Positions 20,982 through 31,498 of a stretch of DNA of 64,000 nt are shown piece after piece. This stretch comes from Burkholderia cepacia GG4. Its GTDB lineage: Bacteria > Pseudomonadota > Gammaproteobacteria > Burkholderiales > Burkholderiaceae. Numbering within the stretch: position 1 is the first letter of the stretch; each line of letters begins with the position of its first letter. Under the pieces are notes generated by a model that made no database searches, had not been told where the DNA came from, and worked only from the letters and a program-made list of their open reading frames with translations. The stretch spans positions 3,399,656 through 3,463,655 of the forward strand of contig NC_018513.1 in NCBI RefSeq assembly GCF_000292915.1. The letters run 5' to 3'. The translations under genes were made by a program, and so were the position numbers.

Positions 20982-21022
20982 AAAAGAAAACCGCCGGGCA
21001 CGCAGTGCGCCGGCGGTCTTTT
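20982..21022 (-). terminator. Intrinsic terminator after ccsB
   Basis: On the minus strand an ACCGCCGG-type stem with an inner GCAC/GTGC pairing is followed by TTTTCTTTTG. It closes the cytochrome c biogenesis operon before msrP. Confidence 0.75.
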
Positions 21023-21043
21023 GTCGGACCAGCGTCGGAAATC

Positions 21044-22234
21044 TTACAGCTTGCCGTAGCTGTGCAGCCCGGACAGGAACATGTTGACGCCGAGGAACGC
21101 GAACGTCGTCACGATCAGGCCAGTGAGCGCCCACCACGCGGCAACCGCGCCGCGCAGGCCCTTCATCAGGCGCATGTGCAGCCAGGCCGCGTAGTTGAGC
21201 CACACGATCAGCGCCCAGGTTTCCTTCGGGTCCCAGCTCCAGTAGCCGCCCCATGCTTCGGCGGCCCACAGTGCGCCAAGGATCGTCGCGATCGTGAAGA
21301 ACGCGAAACCGACCGCGATCGACTTGTACATCACGTCGTCGAGCACCTCGAGCGTCGGCAGGCGATCGGCCAGCACACCACGCTCCTTCATCAGGTACGC
21401 GACCGCCACCATCGCCGACAGCGCGAAGCTGCCGTAGCCGATGAAGTTCGCCGGCACGTGGATCTTCATCCACCAGCTCTGCAGCGCCGGCACGAGCGGC
21501 TGGATCTGCTGCGCGTCGCGCGCGACCGAGTACCACATCAGGAAACCGACGGCCGCGCTGATGACCAGCAGCACGAATGCGCCGAGCGCACGCGTGCCGT
21601 AATGCCCTTCGTAATACAGGTAGAGCAGCGCGGTGATCAGGCTGAACAGCACGAACACTTCATACAGGTTCGACACGGGGATATGCCCGACGTCGGCGCC
21701 GATCAGGTAGGACTCGTACCAGCGCACCATCAGCCCGGTGAAGCCCATCAGCACAGCGACCCACGTGAGCTTCTGACCGATCGCGGCGCCCGATTCCGAG
21801 CGCGCGAGCAAGCCGATCCAGTAGAAGATCGTCGCGAGCACGAACAGCGCGCTCATCCACAGGATCGCCGACTGGCTCGACAGGAAGTACTTGAGGAAGA
21901 ACGCCGAATCGGCGCGCGCCAGATCGCCCTGGTAGATCTGGATCGACAGCAGCGACAGCACGGCGATCGTCGCCATCAGCAGCCGCGCGGGCTTCCAGCG
22001 CCACCCGAGTACGACAAGCGCCGGCACGGTGCCGATCATCACTGCCTTGTCGTAGTAATTCATGTGCTCGTTGTAGTGCACGAACGCATAGCCCGCGCCG
22101 ACCACGAGTGCCAGGGCGAACAGCCAGTCGATGATCGACAGGCGCGCGAGGAACGGACGATCGTCGAACAACGGCGACGAAACCGGGGCCTGGGCCGGCC
22201 CCGAATGCGAAGAGGAAACTTGCGTGAGATCCAT
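21044..22234 (-). CDS. ccsB: System II cytochrome c biogenesis protein CcsB/CcsA (ResC-like)
   Basis: A 396-residue polytopic membrane protein that exports haem and presents it for attachment to apocytochromes. The WWD haem-handling motif is clear as [18 protein letters not shown], and candidate haem-ligand His occur in [12 protein letters not shown] and in the flanking helices. The start [12 protein letters not shown] is chosen because upstream residues overlap resB coding sequence; four bases separate the two genes. With ResB it forms the bipartite System II synthase common in Betaproteobacteria. Confidence 0.93.
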   Translation of the reverse strand: MDLTQVSSSHSGPAQAPVSSPLFDDRPFLARLSIIDWLFALALVVGAGYAFVHYNEHMNYYDKAVMIGTVPALVVLGWRWKPARLLMATIAVLSLLSIQIYQGDLARADSAFFLKYFLSSQSAILWMSALFVLATIFYWIGLLARSESGAAIGQKLTWVAVLMGFTGLMVRWYESYLIGADVGHIPVSNLYEVFVLFSLITALLYLYYEGHYGTRALGAFVLLVISAAVGFLMWYSVARDAQQIQPLVPALQSWWMKIHVPANFIGYGSFALSAMVAVAYLMKERGVLADRLPTLEVLDDVMYKSIAVGFAFFTIATILGALWAAEAWGGYWSWDPKETWALIVWLNYAAWLHMRLMKGLRGAVAAWWALTGLIVTTFAFLGVNMFLSGLHSYGKL

Positions 22235-22238
22235 GATG

Positions 22239-24455
22239 TTACCGGGTGGAATTCTCGGAATCAGAACCGCCGCCGGCGGGCGGGCGGGCAGTCGATGCCG
22301 CACCAGCGGGTGCGGCGTCGCGGGGTGCGGCGCGCAAGGCGGCGCCGGCCGCGTCGCGCGTCTGCACGAATTCTTTCTCGAAATCGAAGGTCTTGCGGGC
22401 CGTGGACATCGCCATCACCACATCGACGCCCGAGCCGGCATCCTTGAGCCAGAACCAGAGGCGCCGCTCGCGCACGTAGAACATCGAGAAGATGCCGGCG
22501 ACCAACAGCAGGCTGCCAAGATACACCAGATTCTTGCCGGGTGCGCGCGTCAACTGAAATACCGAAGCTTGCACCTGCTTGAAGGAGTCAAGCTGCAAAT
22601 AGACCGGCGATCCATACAGGAAGCTGTCGGATAGCGCATTGATCGCGTTCTGCACGAAGCGGATCGTGTCGGTGCCCTGCTGGACGGCCGGCTCGCCGGC
22701 GCGCTCGCGCGCGATCTGCCAGACCTCCCACATCGAACCTTCGAGCATGCGCAGCAGCAGGCTGGCCGCCTTTTCCTGCTCGGCCTTCGGCACCGAACGG
22801 TCGATGAACGTGGCCACTGCCTGGAAGCCGCCGATCGGCTGGCCGTCGGCACCGCGGCCGACACTGTCGTCACTCGCAGCAAAGAGGGTCAGCACCTTGG
22901 CTGCACTGTCCTGCAGGCGGCCGCGCAGCGACGCTTCGGTAGTCGGCAACGAACGCTGCGCGAAGCGCGCGGCGGCTTCGGCACGCACGGCCGGATCCTC
23001 GAGCGCGGCGCGCAGGCGCATCCAATCGCCGATCGAATCCGCGCTGTCGGCCGGAATCCGCATATAGCGGAACGGATCGTTCGGGCTCGCGCGCACGCCG
23101 GCGAGGAACACGCGCGTGCCGCCCATGTCGACGGGCAGCATGTAGTTGTTGAATTCGCGCGCCTGGCCATCCTTGCCGCGAATCTTGTACTGCACCGACG
23201 GTCCGATGTTGTGGAGTTGCATCGGCTTCGATGTCTTCGCGCCCGAGCCGAGCCGCTCGTCGAACGCCTCCTTCAGCGACTCCGTCTTGGCGACGCCGCG
23301 CACGTCCGGCTTGCCGTTCGCGTCGGCCATGTTCTCGACGTTGATCGCGCGGAAGTCGGAGAACTCGATCGTGTCGCCGTCGTTGCCCGGCATCTGCAGC
23401 GGCGCGGTACTGCCGATCGTGCCCTTCACCGCGAAGGTCTTCGCGTTGTCGCCCGTCATCGGGTAGGCGGTCATCTGCATCTGCGAGCCGCCGTCCTGGA
23501 AGCTCGACTGGTAGATCGACACGCCCTTGTAGGTGAACGGCTTGTTGACCTCGACGCGCGCCGGGATCTTCTGGCCCGTCTCGCGATCGATCACGACGAT
23601 GTCGCTCGCGAACAGCTTCGGCATCCCCGTCGTGTAGTAGTCGACGATGAACTTGTTCAGCTGGATCGAAAACGGCAGGTCCTGGATCAGCGAGCCGCTC
23701 GGCTGGTTCAGGATCGCGGTCGACACGAACTGGCCTTCGGGCACCCACGCGTAGCCGCGGAACGTCGGGTTCGACGCGGACAGCCGGTGGTCGGGCGAGA
23801 TCTCGCTGATCGTCGCGCTCGTGTTGACGGGGCTCTTGCCGAACATCCACATCTGGAATTTGATCGGCAGGTTGCTGTCGAGCAGGCCGCCGATACAGAT
23901 CACGACGATCGCGAGGTGCGCGGAGATGTAGCCCCACTTCGTCAGCGCGCCGCGTTTCGCAGAGATCAGCGTCGCGCCGTCGGTTTCGCGCACGACGTGC
24001 TTGTAGCCGGCCTTGGTGACGAACGTGGCGAGCGTGGTCGCAACCGTCGCGCGCGTGCCGGACGTCGTGTACTCGGCCTTGTGGTGGAAGGCACGCAGGC
24101 TGCCTTCGCGGACCTTGTCCTTCCAGCTCTTCGCATCGGCGAGCATCTTCGGCGCGTTGCGGATCACGCACAGCGAGATCGACACGACGAGGAAGATCAG
24201 GATCAGCATGAACCACCACGCGCTGTACACGTTGTACAGGCCCAGCGAGCGGAAGATGTCCGCCCAGAACGGCCCGAACTGGTTCACGTAGTTCGGATAC
24301 GGGTCGTCCTGGGTCAGGACCGTGCCGATGATGCTCGCGATCGACAACACCACCAGCAGCGCGATCGCGAAGCGCATCGAGCTCAGCAGCTCGACCGCGC
24401 GCTTGGACGCTCCCGGACCCGACTTGGACTGCAACCCCGACGTGGTAACGCTCAT
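22239..24455 (-). CDS. resB: System II cytochrome c biogenesis protein ResB/Ccs1
   Basis: A 738-residue partner of CcsB. Membrane helices lie near residues 28-48 (FAIALLVVLSIASIIGTVL), 78-100, 175-200 (YISAHLAIVVICIGGLLD) and 670-690 (YLGSLLLVAGIFSMFYVRE), with a large periplasmic domain between the third and fourth. QDDPYPNYVNQFGPFW after the first helix is characteristic. It is first in the biogenesis pair and lies directly downstream of the cytochrome c4 gene, from which a strong terminator separates it. Confidence 0.93.
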   Translation of the reverse strand: MSVTTSGLQSKSGPGASKRAVELLSSMRFAIALLVVLSIASIIGTVLTQDDPYPNYVNQFGPFWADIFRSLGLYNVYSAWWFMLILIFLVVSISLCVIRNAPKMLADAKSWKDKVREGSLRAFHHKAEYTTSGTRATVATTLATFVTKAGYKHVVRETDGATLISAKRGALTKWGYISAHLAIVVICIGGLLDSNLPIKFQMWMFGKSPVNTSATISEISPDHRLSASNPTFRGYAWVPEGQFVSTAILNQPSGSLIQDLPFSIQLNKFIVDYYTTGMPKLFASDIVVIDRETGQKIPARVEVNKPFTYKGVSIYQSSFQDGGSQMQMTAYPMTGDNAKTFAVKGTIGSTAPLQMPGNDGDTIEFSDFRAINVENMADANGKPDVRGVAKTESLKEAFDERLGSGAKTSKPMQLHNIGPSVQYKIRGKDGQAREFNNYMLPVDMGGTRVFLAGVRASPNDPFRYMRIPADSADSIGDWMRLRAALEDPAVRAEAAARFAQRSLPTTEASLRGRLQDSAAKVLTLFAASDDSVGRGADGQPIGGFQAVATFIDRSVPKAEQEKAASLLLRMLEGSMWEVWQIARERAGEPAVQQGTDTIRFVQNAINALSDSFLYGSPVYLQLDSFKQVQASVFQLTRAPGKNLVYLGSLLLVAGIFSMFYVRERRLWFWLKDAGSGVDVVMAMSTARKTFDFEKEFVQTRDAAGAALRAAPRDAAPAGAASTARPPAGGGSDSENSTR

Positions 24456-24473
24456 TCAAACTCCGACTGACAA

Positions 24474-24518
24474 CAAAAAAGGGCAAGGCGCCCGCAAACA
24501 CGCGGCGCCCCACCCTTT
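24474..24518 (-). terminator. Intrinsic terminator after the cytochrome c gene
   Basis: On the minus strand GGGTGGGGCGCC pairs with GGCGCCTTGCCC around an 11-base loop and is followed by TTTTTT. It lies between cytochrome c4 and resB. Confidence 0.75.
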
Positions 24519-24577
24519 TCTTGTTCTGACTCCGGCCGCCCTTCGGGCGCCCGGTCATTCCATTCGCGACTGTCCGT

Positions 24578-25231
24578 TCAACGCAGGCCGGCGATGTAAT
24601 CTGCCACAGCCTTGATCTCGTTATCCGACAGACGCGAAGCGATCTGATGCATCGCCTCGTTGTTGTTGCGCGCGCCGGCACCCTGCTGGAACGCGGTCAA
24701 CTGGGCAACCGTGTAATCGGCCCATTGCCCCGACAGACGCGGGTACTGGACCGGCATCCCCTGCCCCGTTGGCCCGTGGCAGCTCGCGCAGGCGGGCACA
24801 CCCTTTTCCGCGAGGCCGCCGCGGTAGATCTTCTGGCCGATCGGCACGGTCGCCGCATCGCGTGCGGTGCCGAGCTTCGTGGCCTGCGATCCGTAATACG
24901 CGGCGACGTTGCGCATGTCGTCCGCACTCAACGCACTCGCGAACCCGACCATTATCGGGTTGGTCCGCGCCGGCCCCTTCGCGCCGGGCTGGGCCTTGAA
25001 GTCGTTCAACTGCTTGACCAGATATTCGGGATGCTGGCCGGCGAGCTTCGGGAAACTGCCCGACGCGCTGTTGCCGTCGGCACCGTGACACGACGCGCAG
25101 ACCTGCCCGGCAATCGCCTTGCCGCGGTCCAGATCCGGCTTTGCCGCATCCGCCGCGTTTGCCTCCGCTACGAAACCTACGAACCCTGCTGCAACCTGAA
25201 GCACCATCAGAGACTTGCACAGTCGATTCAT
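24578..25231 (-). CDS. Dihaem cytochrome c4-type protein
   Basis: A 217-residue precursor with a signal peptide ending near EANA and two haem-binding CASCH motifs, one in each of two similar domains (QVCASCHGADGNSAS and PACASCHGPTGQGMP), each with a later Met ligand region. Such c4 cytochromes carry electrons from the bc1 complex to terminal oxidases in the periplasm. The ATG at 25231 is preferred; a GTG two codons upstream (25237) is the alternative. Its placement before resB-ccsB, the machinery that matures it, is telling. Confidence 0.92.
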   Translation of the reverse strand: MNRLCKSLMVLQVAAGFVGFVAEANAADAAKPDLDRGKAIAGQVCASCHGADGNSASGSFPKLAGQHPEYLVKQLNDFKAQPGAKGPARTNPIMVGFASALSADDMRNVAAYYGSQATKLGTARDAATVPIGQKIYRGGLAEKGVPACASCHGPTGQGMPVQYPRLSGQWADYTVAQLTAFQQGAGARNNNEAMHQIASRLSDNEIKAVADYIAGLR

Positions 25232-25447
25232 TCGCACACCCTGTTTCGTCTTGTGGGAATTTGAGGTTCTGCAAAAAACGACGGCGACCAGTCTACCGCA
25301 GAAGCTGCATAAAAGCGCGAGGCAGGCGCCCGCAGCCCTTCGGTAAAACCGTCGTATTGTACAATATCGCGCTGAAAGCTCCCGCGCCTATCGGGGCTAC
25401 CCCGCCTCCACCAAGCGGCTCGCGCCGCCCGTCCCACCGGTTTCCCC

Positions 25448-26107
25448 ATGGCCTTTTTGCTCCATCAAGCCCGCTTCTACACGACCGTCAACCATCTGCG
25501 CGACCTGCCGCCGACGGTGCAACCGGAAATCGCATTCGCGGGCCGCTCGAATGCCGGCAAATCGACGGCGATCAACGTGCTGTGCAACCAGAAGCGGCTG
25601 GCCTTCGCGTCGAAGACGCCCGGCCGCACGCAGCACATCAACTACTTCTCCGTCGGCCCGGCCGCCGAGCCCGTCGCGAACCTCGTCGACCTGCCCGGCT
25701 ATGGCTATGCCGAAGTACCGGGGGCCGCGAAGGCCCACTGGGAGATGCTGCTGTCGTCCTACCTCGCGACGCGTTCGCAGCTGTGCGGCCTGATCCTGAT
25801 GATGGATTCGCGCCGCCCGCTGACCGACCTCGATCGCCGGATGATCGAGTGGTTCGCGCCGACCGGCAAGCCGATCCACACGCTGCTGACGAAGTGCGAC
25901 AAATTGACGCGGCAGGAGAGCATCAACGCGCTGCGGAACACGCAAAAGGGGCTCGACGCATATCGCGACCAGGGCGTGAAGGGCAAGCTGACCGTCCAGC
26001 TGTTCTCCGCGCTGAAGCGCACGGGGCTCGACGAGGCGCATGAACTGATCGAGAGCTGGCTGCGGCCGTCCGTCGCCGACGAAAAAAGCGAGCCTGTAGC
26101 ACAATGA
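25448..26107 (+). CDS. engB: Ribosome biogenesis GTP-binding protein YihA/YsxC
   Basis: A 219-residue essential GTPase for 50S subunit maturation. Motifs are G1 [12 protein letters not shown] (residue 33 on), G2 region [13 protein letters not shown]3 [12 protein letters not shown]4 LTKCDKLTR and G5 FSALKRTG. Length is normal. It is divergent from the cytochrome c4 gene. A -10-like TACAAT at 25360-25365, inside the palindrome ATTGTACAAT, lies 82 bases before the start. Confidence 0.96.
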   Translation: MAFLLHQARFYTTVNHLRDLPPTVQPEIAFAGRSNAGKSTAINVLCNQKRLAFASKTPGRTQHINYFSVGPAAEPVANLVDLPGYGYAEVPGAAKAHWEMLLSSYLATRSQLCGLILMMDSRRPLTDLDRRMIEWFAPTGKPIHTLLTKCDKLTRQESINALRNTQKGLDAYRDQGVKGKLTVQLFSALKRTGLDEAHELIESWLRPSVADEKSEPVAQ

Positions 26108-26178
26108 TCGGGCAACGCGCGGCCGGGTTCGGCTGCGCGCACCTGACGGCGCCTGTAGATTCGATTCGGCCGGCCCAT

Positions 26179-26283
26179 AAAAAAACCCGCCGTTGAACGG
26201 CGGGTCAAACAGCCTAATCGAATAACGACAGGCACCCGCTCAGGGAGGAGAAGCGGGGAGCAGCACGCAACGCGTGCCGCTCG
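26179..26283 (-). ncRNA. Candidate structured sRNA with CUCCUCCC anti-SD loop
   Basis: The engB-hemB gap has no protein-coding content. Read on the minus strand it folds into a chain of hairpins: an 11-bp stem GAGCGGCACGC/GCGTGCTGCTC with a GTT loop (26282-26258), CCCGCT/AGCGGG with loop TCTCCTCCCTG (26257-26235), GCCT/AGGC (26233-26212), and a terminator CCCGCCG/CGGCGGG followed by TTTTTTT (26205-26179). A -10-like TATGAT at 26295-26290 predicts a start at about 26283, just before the first hairpin, giving an RNA of about 105 nt. The -35 is weak. A loop carrying CUCCUCCC can pair with Shine-Dalgarno sequences, a feature of known anti-SD sRNA families. No minus-strand gene otherwise explains the terminator. 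Confidence 0.65.
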
Positions 26284-26289
26284 ATCGCT

Positions 26290-26295
26290 ATCATA
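26290..26295 (-). promoter_or_regulatory. -10-like box for the candidate sRNA
   Basis: TATGAT on the minus strand, seven bases before the first hairpin of the candidate sRNA. At 17-base spacing the -35 region reads GGTCAT, a poor match. Confidence 0.35.
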
Positions 26296-26332
26296 TACCA
26301 ACGGTCTCGAAAATGACCGAAGGGTTCCGTAA

Positions 26333-27364
<1,032 letters not shown>

Positions 27365-27387
27365 GCAGCGCGCCGGCAGGCGTAAGG

Positions 27388-27425
27388 AAAAACGGCGGAA
27401 CACTTCGGTGTCCCGCCGTTTTTTT
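27388..27425. terminator. Bidirectional terminator between hemB and dsbD
   Basis: An ACGGCGG/CCGCCGT stem continued by ACAC/GTGT across an A-C mismatch, closed by a TTCG tetraloop, has As upstream and TTTTTTT downstream. It serves both convergent genes. Confidence 0.85.
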
Positions 27426-27483
27426 CACGTTCGCAGTCAGTCGATCGGCGTGGCTGCCGCCGATGCGCGCCGACGAATGCGCG

Positions 27484-29331
27484 TTACACGGTCGGTACTG
27501 CCGCGCGATCGAGGCTGCGCAGGAACGTCTCGGCCGCCTGATAGCCGACCACACGACCAATTTCATTGCCGTTGCGATCGAAGAAGATGATGCCCGGCGG
27601 CCCGAACAGGTTGAAGCGCTTGAGCAGCGCCTGGTCGTCCGGATTGTTGGCGGTGACGTCGGCACGCACGAGGTGGAGCTGCGCGAGCCGCGCCTGCACA
27701 CGCCCGTCGGTGAACGTCAGATGCTCCATCTCCTTGCAGCTCACGCACCAGTCGGCGTAGAAGTCGAGCATCACGGGCTGGCCTGACGTCTTCAGCAGCG
27801 TGTCCAGCTCGCGGCTGGAGCGCACCGACGCGAACGCGGGGCCCTGCTGCCCGGAAGCCGCACCGGCGGCCGGCGCATCGCCCGATGCAACCGTACGCGC
27901 CGCGAGCACGGCCAGCGGCTTCACGGGGTCGTTAGACCCTGCTGCGAGACCGACAAGCAGCGTCGCAGCCCAGATCGCGAGCGCCGCGCCGAGGCCACGG
28001 CCGAGGCGCCGCCAGATGGACACCGCGCCGACATGCGGCGTGAACAGGCCGAGCGCCGCAGCCGCGATCAGCAGCCACAACGCGGCGAGCACCATCTTCA
28101 GGCTGCCCGCGAGCACCGGCCACACGATCCACAGCGCAGCGGCGAGCAGCACGATGCCGAAGAACACCTTCACGCCATCCATCCATGCGCCTGCGCGCGG
28201 CAGCACCGTGCCGGCGCCGATGCCGACGACGAGCAGCGGCACGCCGAGCCCGAGGCCCATCGAGAACAGCGCGGCGCCACCGAGCAGCGCATTGCCGGTG
28301 TGTGCGATGAACGCGAGTACCGCAAACAGCGGCGCCGTCATGCAGGCGCCGACGACCAGCGCCGACAACGCGCCCATCGCGGCGACCGCAACGAAATGGC
28401 CGCCCCGGCGCGCGCTCGAAGCCTCGGCCGCGCCGTTCTGCCAGCGCTCCGGCAGTGCGATGTCCTTGCCTGCAATCAGCGACACGGCGAACGCGGTGAG
28501 CAACACGCCGAACGCGCCGAGCACCCACGGGTTCTGCAGCCAGGCGCCGAGGCTCTGGCCGACCAGCGCCGCGGCGATGCCGAGCACCGTATAGACGAGC
28601 GCCATGCCGACCACATAGGTGAGCGACAGTGCGAAGCCGCGCGCATGCGTTGCGCGGGTGCCCTGGCCGATGATGATCGCGGACACGATCGGGATCATCG
28701 GGTACGAACACGGCAACAGGCTCAGCACGACGCCCGCGACGAAATACAGCGCGACGATCGTGAAGAAGCCGTGCCCTTCGAGCAGCGACTGTGCGAAATC
28801 CGCGCTCGTGACCTTGTCGAACCAGCTGCCCGAAGCCGCCGCGCCATCGGCCGGCGAAGCCGCGCCGAGCGCCGCACCGTCGACCTTCACGACGTGCTCG
28901 GCCGGCGGGTAGCAGATCCCTTCGTCCGCGCAGCCTTGCGACGTCACCGTCAGTTCGAACGGCCCCGCCGCCTGCTTGACCGGCACGTGAACCACGACCT
29001 CGTCGCGATAGGTCTCGACTTCCTTCTGGAACGTCTGGTCGAACTTCACATGGCCGGCCGGGAACTGCGGGTCGCCGATCGTCGCCTGTCCGCTCTTCAC
29101 CGCGAACGCGAACCGCTCGCGGTACAGGTAATAGCCGTTGGCGACCTTGAAGCGGACGTCCACCTGCCCCGGCGACTCGCTCGCGCTGAACTTGAACGCC
29201 ACCGACGGATCGAGGAAATCGTCGGCCGCGCGCGCGACCGACACGCCGCCCAGCACGAACATGAGCGACAACAGGACTGCGAGGAACCGCAGCGCACGCA
29301 CGCGCACGGAAAGCGCCATACCGTTAAACAT
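27484..29331 (-). CDS. dsbD: Thiol:disulfide interchange protein DsbD
   Basis: A 615-residue membrane protein carrying electrons from cytoplasmic thioredoxin to periplasmic DsbC and cytochrome maturation. A signal peptide ends near SVARA. The periplasmic alpha domain has the Cys pair in CADEGICYPP. The eight-helix beta domain has Cys in LLPCSYPMIP and VGACMTAPL, and the C-terminal thioredoxin-like gamma domain has DWCVSCKEME. All six redox Cys are present. The ATG at 29331 overlaps the cutA end by eight bases; the ATG four codons later (29319) is equally possible. The linkage cutA-dsbD is widespread. Confidence 0.95.
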   Translation of the reverse strand: MFNGMALSVRVRALRFLAVLLSLMFVLGGVSVARAADDFLDPSVAFKFSASESPGQVDVRFKVANGYYLYRERFAFAVKSGQATIGDPQFPAGHVKFDQTFQKEVETYRDEVVVHVPVKQAAGPFELTVTSQGCADEGICYPPAEHVVKVDGAALGAASPADGAAASGSWFDKVTSADFAQSLLEGHGFFTIVALYFVAGVVLSLLPCSYPMIPIVSAIIIGQGTRATHARGFALSLTYVVGMALVYTVLGIAAALVGQSLGAWLQNPWVLGAFGVLLTAFAVSLIAGKDIALPERWQNGAAEASSARRGGHFVAVAAMGALSALVVGACMTAPLFAVLAFIAHTGNALLGGAALFSMGLGLGVPLLVVGIGAGTVLPRAGAWMDGVKVFFGIVLLAAALWIVWPVLAGSLKMVLAALWLLIAAAALGLFTPHVGAVSIWRRLGRGLGAALAIWAATLLVGLAAGSNDPVKPLAVLAARTVASGDAPAAGAASGQQGPAFASVRSSRELDTLLKTSGQPVMLDFYADWCVSCKEMEHLTFTDGRVQARLAQLHLVRADVTANNPDDQALLKRFNLFGPPGIIFFDRNGNEIGRVVGYQAAETFLRSLDRAAVPTV

Positions 29332-29650
29332 GAAATAGACGTTGAGTTTCGCTGGTCACCCACTGGCCGTACGCGGCCGAGGCCGTCGACTGCCACGAGA
29401 CGATTTCCGGCGTCTCGTACGGATGATGCGCGAGAATAAATCGCTCCAGTTCGAGCGAGCGCACCGGGCTCGTCTTGAACAGCAACTGGATCTCGTCGGC
29501 CGTTTCGACCTTGCCCTGCCAGTGATAGCGCGACTTGATCGCACCGAGCTCCGACACGCACGCGGCAAGCCGCGCGTCGAGCGCGCCGTTGGCGAGCACT
29601 GCAGCCGTCGCCGCATCCGGCACCGTCGTCAGCATCAACACCACCACCAT
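29324..29650 (-). CDS. cutA: Divalent cation tolerance protein CutA
   Basis: A 108-residue trimeric CutA1 protein of uncertain function, linked genetically in E. coli to copper tolerance. The start MVVVLMLTTVPD is preceded by CAGGAGAG at suitable spacing; a longer in-frame reading to 29800 has no family support. Conserved segments are LAACVSELGAIKSRYHWQGKV, E at the following strand, and the C-terminal HHPYETPEIVSW. The last codons overlap dsbD. Confidence 0.93.
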   Translation of the reverse strand: MVVVLMLTTVPDAATAAVLANGALDARLAACVSELGAIKSRYHWQGKVETADEIQLLFKTSPVRSLELERFILAHHPYETPEIVSWQSTASAAYGQWVTSETQRLFHV

Positions 29651-29792
29651 ACGCGCTCTCCTGACTGGTATACCGGCTTCCGCCGCCACGGAGCACCGAT
29701 TCCGGTGCCCGCGTCGACAATTCGTTATCGTAGCGCAGCCTGCACGACACTGCCGGCACCGGCCTGCGACAATCGATCGCAGCCGAGGCGCC

Positions 29793-29829
29793 AAAAACAA
29801 AAAGGGCCAAGCTATCGCTCGGCCCCTTT
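29793..29829 (-). terminator. Terminator after rplQ
   Basis: On the minus strand GGGGCCGAGC pairs with GCTTGGCCC (with GU pairs) around GATA and is followed by TTTTTGTTTTT. It ends the alpha operon. Confidence 0.85.
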
Positions 29830-29853
29830 CAGATACAGCTGCGTACCGGAAGC

Positions 29854-30249
29854 TTACTCGGCTTCTTGCACGTTTTCCGTTTCGTCGACTTCCGGACGAT
29901 CGAGCAGCTCGACCAGTGCCATCGGTGCGTTGTCGCCAACGCGGAAGCCGAACTTCAGCACGCGCAGGTAGCCGCCCGGACGGTTCGCGAAACGCGGACC
30001 GAGGACGTCGAACAGCTTCGCGACCGAGTCACGATCGCGCAGGCGGTTGAACGCCAGGCGACGGTTTGCCAGCGACGGCTTCTTGCCGAGCGTGATCAGC
30101 GGCTCGACGACTTTACGGAGTTCCTTCGCCTTCGGCAGCGTCGTCTTGATGACTTCGTGCTCGATCAGCGAGTTGGACATGTTACGGAGCATAGCCAGAC
30201 GGTGGCTGCTCGTGCGGTTCAGTTTCCGCAGACCATGACGATGGCGCAT
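29854..30249 (-). CDS. rplQ: 50S ribosomal protein L17
   Basis: A 131-residue L17, found at the exit-tunnel side of the large subunit. The N-terminal [19 protein letters not shown] and the later [11 protein letters not shown] segment are diagnostic. The last dozen residues are an acidic tail. It is the final gene of the alpha operon but is separated from rpoA by 147 bases that contain a very strong terminator-like hairpin (30321-30361), so its expression probably depends on read-through. Confidence 0.97.
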   Translation of the reverse strand: MRHRHGLRKLNRTSSHRLAMLRNMSNSLIEHEVIKTTLPKAKELRKVVEPLITLGKKPSLANRRLAFNRLRDRDSVAKLFDVLGPRFANRPGGYLRVLKFGFRVGDNAPMALVELLDRPEVDETENVQEAE

Positions 30250-30320
30250 TTCAGTTTCCTTGATTCAAAGTTTTGATCCAGCTCTTCTATCGCACCTCGA
30301 GGGTGCACGGGCCGGTAGCG

Positions 30321-30361
30321 AAAAAAGCAAGATGCGGATTTTAAAGGAAAATCCGCATCTT
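30321..30361 (-). terminator. Terminator-like hairpin between rpoA and rplQ
   Basis: On the minus strand a perfect 14-bp stem AAGATGCGGATTTT/AAAATCCGCATCTT with a CCTTT loop is followed by GCTTTTTT. It has the form of an efficient intrinsic terminator yet stands inside the alpha operon. Confidence 0.8.
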
Positions 30362-30396
30362 TGCCAACTACAGCAACAGCCGGGCTACAAGCGGGC

Positions 30397-31374
30397 TTAC
30401 TTGTCGAGACCAGCCGGCGGCCAGTTCTCGAGCTTCATGCCCAGCGTGAGACCGCGCGAAGCGAGCACTTCCTTGATCTCGTTGAGCGACTTGCGACCGA
30501 GGTTCGGCGTCTTCAGCAGCTCGTTTTCCGTGCGCTGGATCAGGTCGCCGATGTAGTAGATGTTCTCGGCCTTCAGGCAGTTCGCCGAACGAACCGTCAG
30601 TTCGAGATCGTCCACCGGACGCAGCAGGATCGGATCGATCTGCGGTGCGCGCGACGGTGCCTCGGCAGCCGTTTCCGTGCCTTCCAGTGCCGCGAACACG
30701 GACAGCTGGTCGACCAGGATGCGGGCCGATTGACGGATCGCCTCTTCCGGGGTGATCACGCCGCTCGTTTCGATGTTCATCACGAGCTTGTCGAGGTCGG
30801 TACGCTGCTCGACACGTGCGCTTTCAACGGCGTAGCTCACGCGGCGAACCGGCGAGAACGATGCATCGAGGACGATGCGGCCGATGATCTTGGCCGTGTC
30901 TTCGCCGTAGCGACGGACGTTGCCGGGCACATAGCCGCGACCCTTTTCGATCTTGATCTGAACGTCGAGCTTGCCGCCCTTCGACAGGTGTGCGATCACG
31001 TGATTCGGGTTGATGACTTCGCAATCGTGAGCCAGCTCGATATCGCCGGCCGTGACGACGCCTTCGCCTTCCTTGCGCAGGGTCACCGTCACTTCGTCAC
31101 GGTTGTGCAGCTTGAACACCACACCCTTCAGGTTCAGCAGCAGGTTGACGACGTCCTCTTGCACGCCATCAAGCGTCGAGTACTCGTGCACCACGCCTGC
31201 GATCGTGACTTCGGTCGGCGCATAGCCTACCATCGACGACAACAGCACGCGGCGAAGCGCATTGCCCAAGGTATGGCCGTAACCGCGTTCGAACGGTTCC
31301 ATGACCACCCTCGCGTGGTTCTCGCCCAGCGATTCCACGGCGATGATCTTGGGTTTCAGCAAACTGGTTTGCAT
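30397..31374 (-). CDS. rpoA: RNA polymerase alpha subunit
   Basis: A 325-residue subunit. The N-terminal domain (about 1-230), which dimerises and binds beta and beta', shows [19 protein letters not shown]. The C-terminal domain (about 250-310), which contacts UP elements and activators, shows [20 protein letters not shown] with the conserved Arg equivalent to E. coli R265, and [17 protein letters not shown]. Length is close to E. coli (329). It follows rpsD by 124 bases, which contain inverted repeats discussed in the findings. Confidence 0.98.
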
Positions 31375-31498
31375 GGGCTTTCCTTTTCAATACCCTCGGC
31401 TCGTTACACCGATAAGGCTGACCGGTAACAACCAGAAAATAAACAGCCGAGGACCCTCCTTGCGCAACGCAATCGGGGTACCTCGGCCGTCAATCGGA

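Noticed and set aside
26179..26205. Terminator of engB on the plus strand
   Set aside because: The stem is symmetrical, but the U-tract is only on the minus strand; on the plus strand the stem is followed by CAAACAGCC, so it does not look like the engB terminator.
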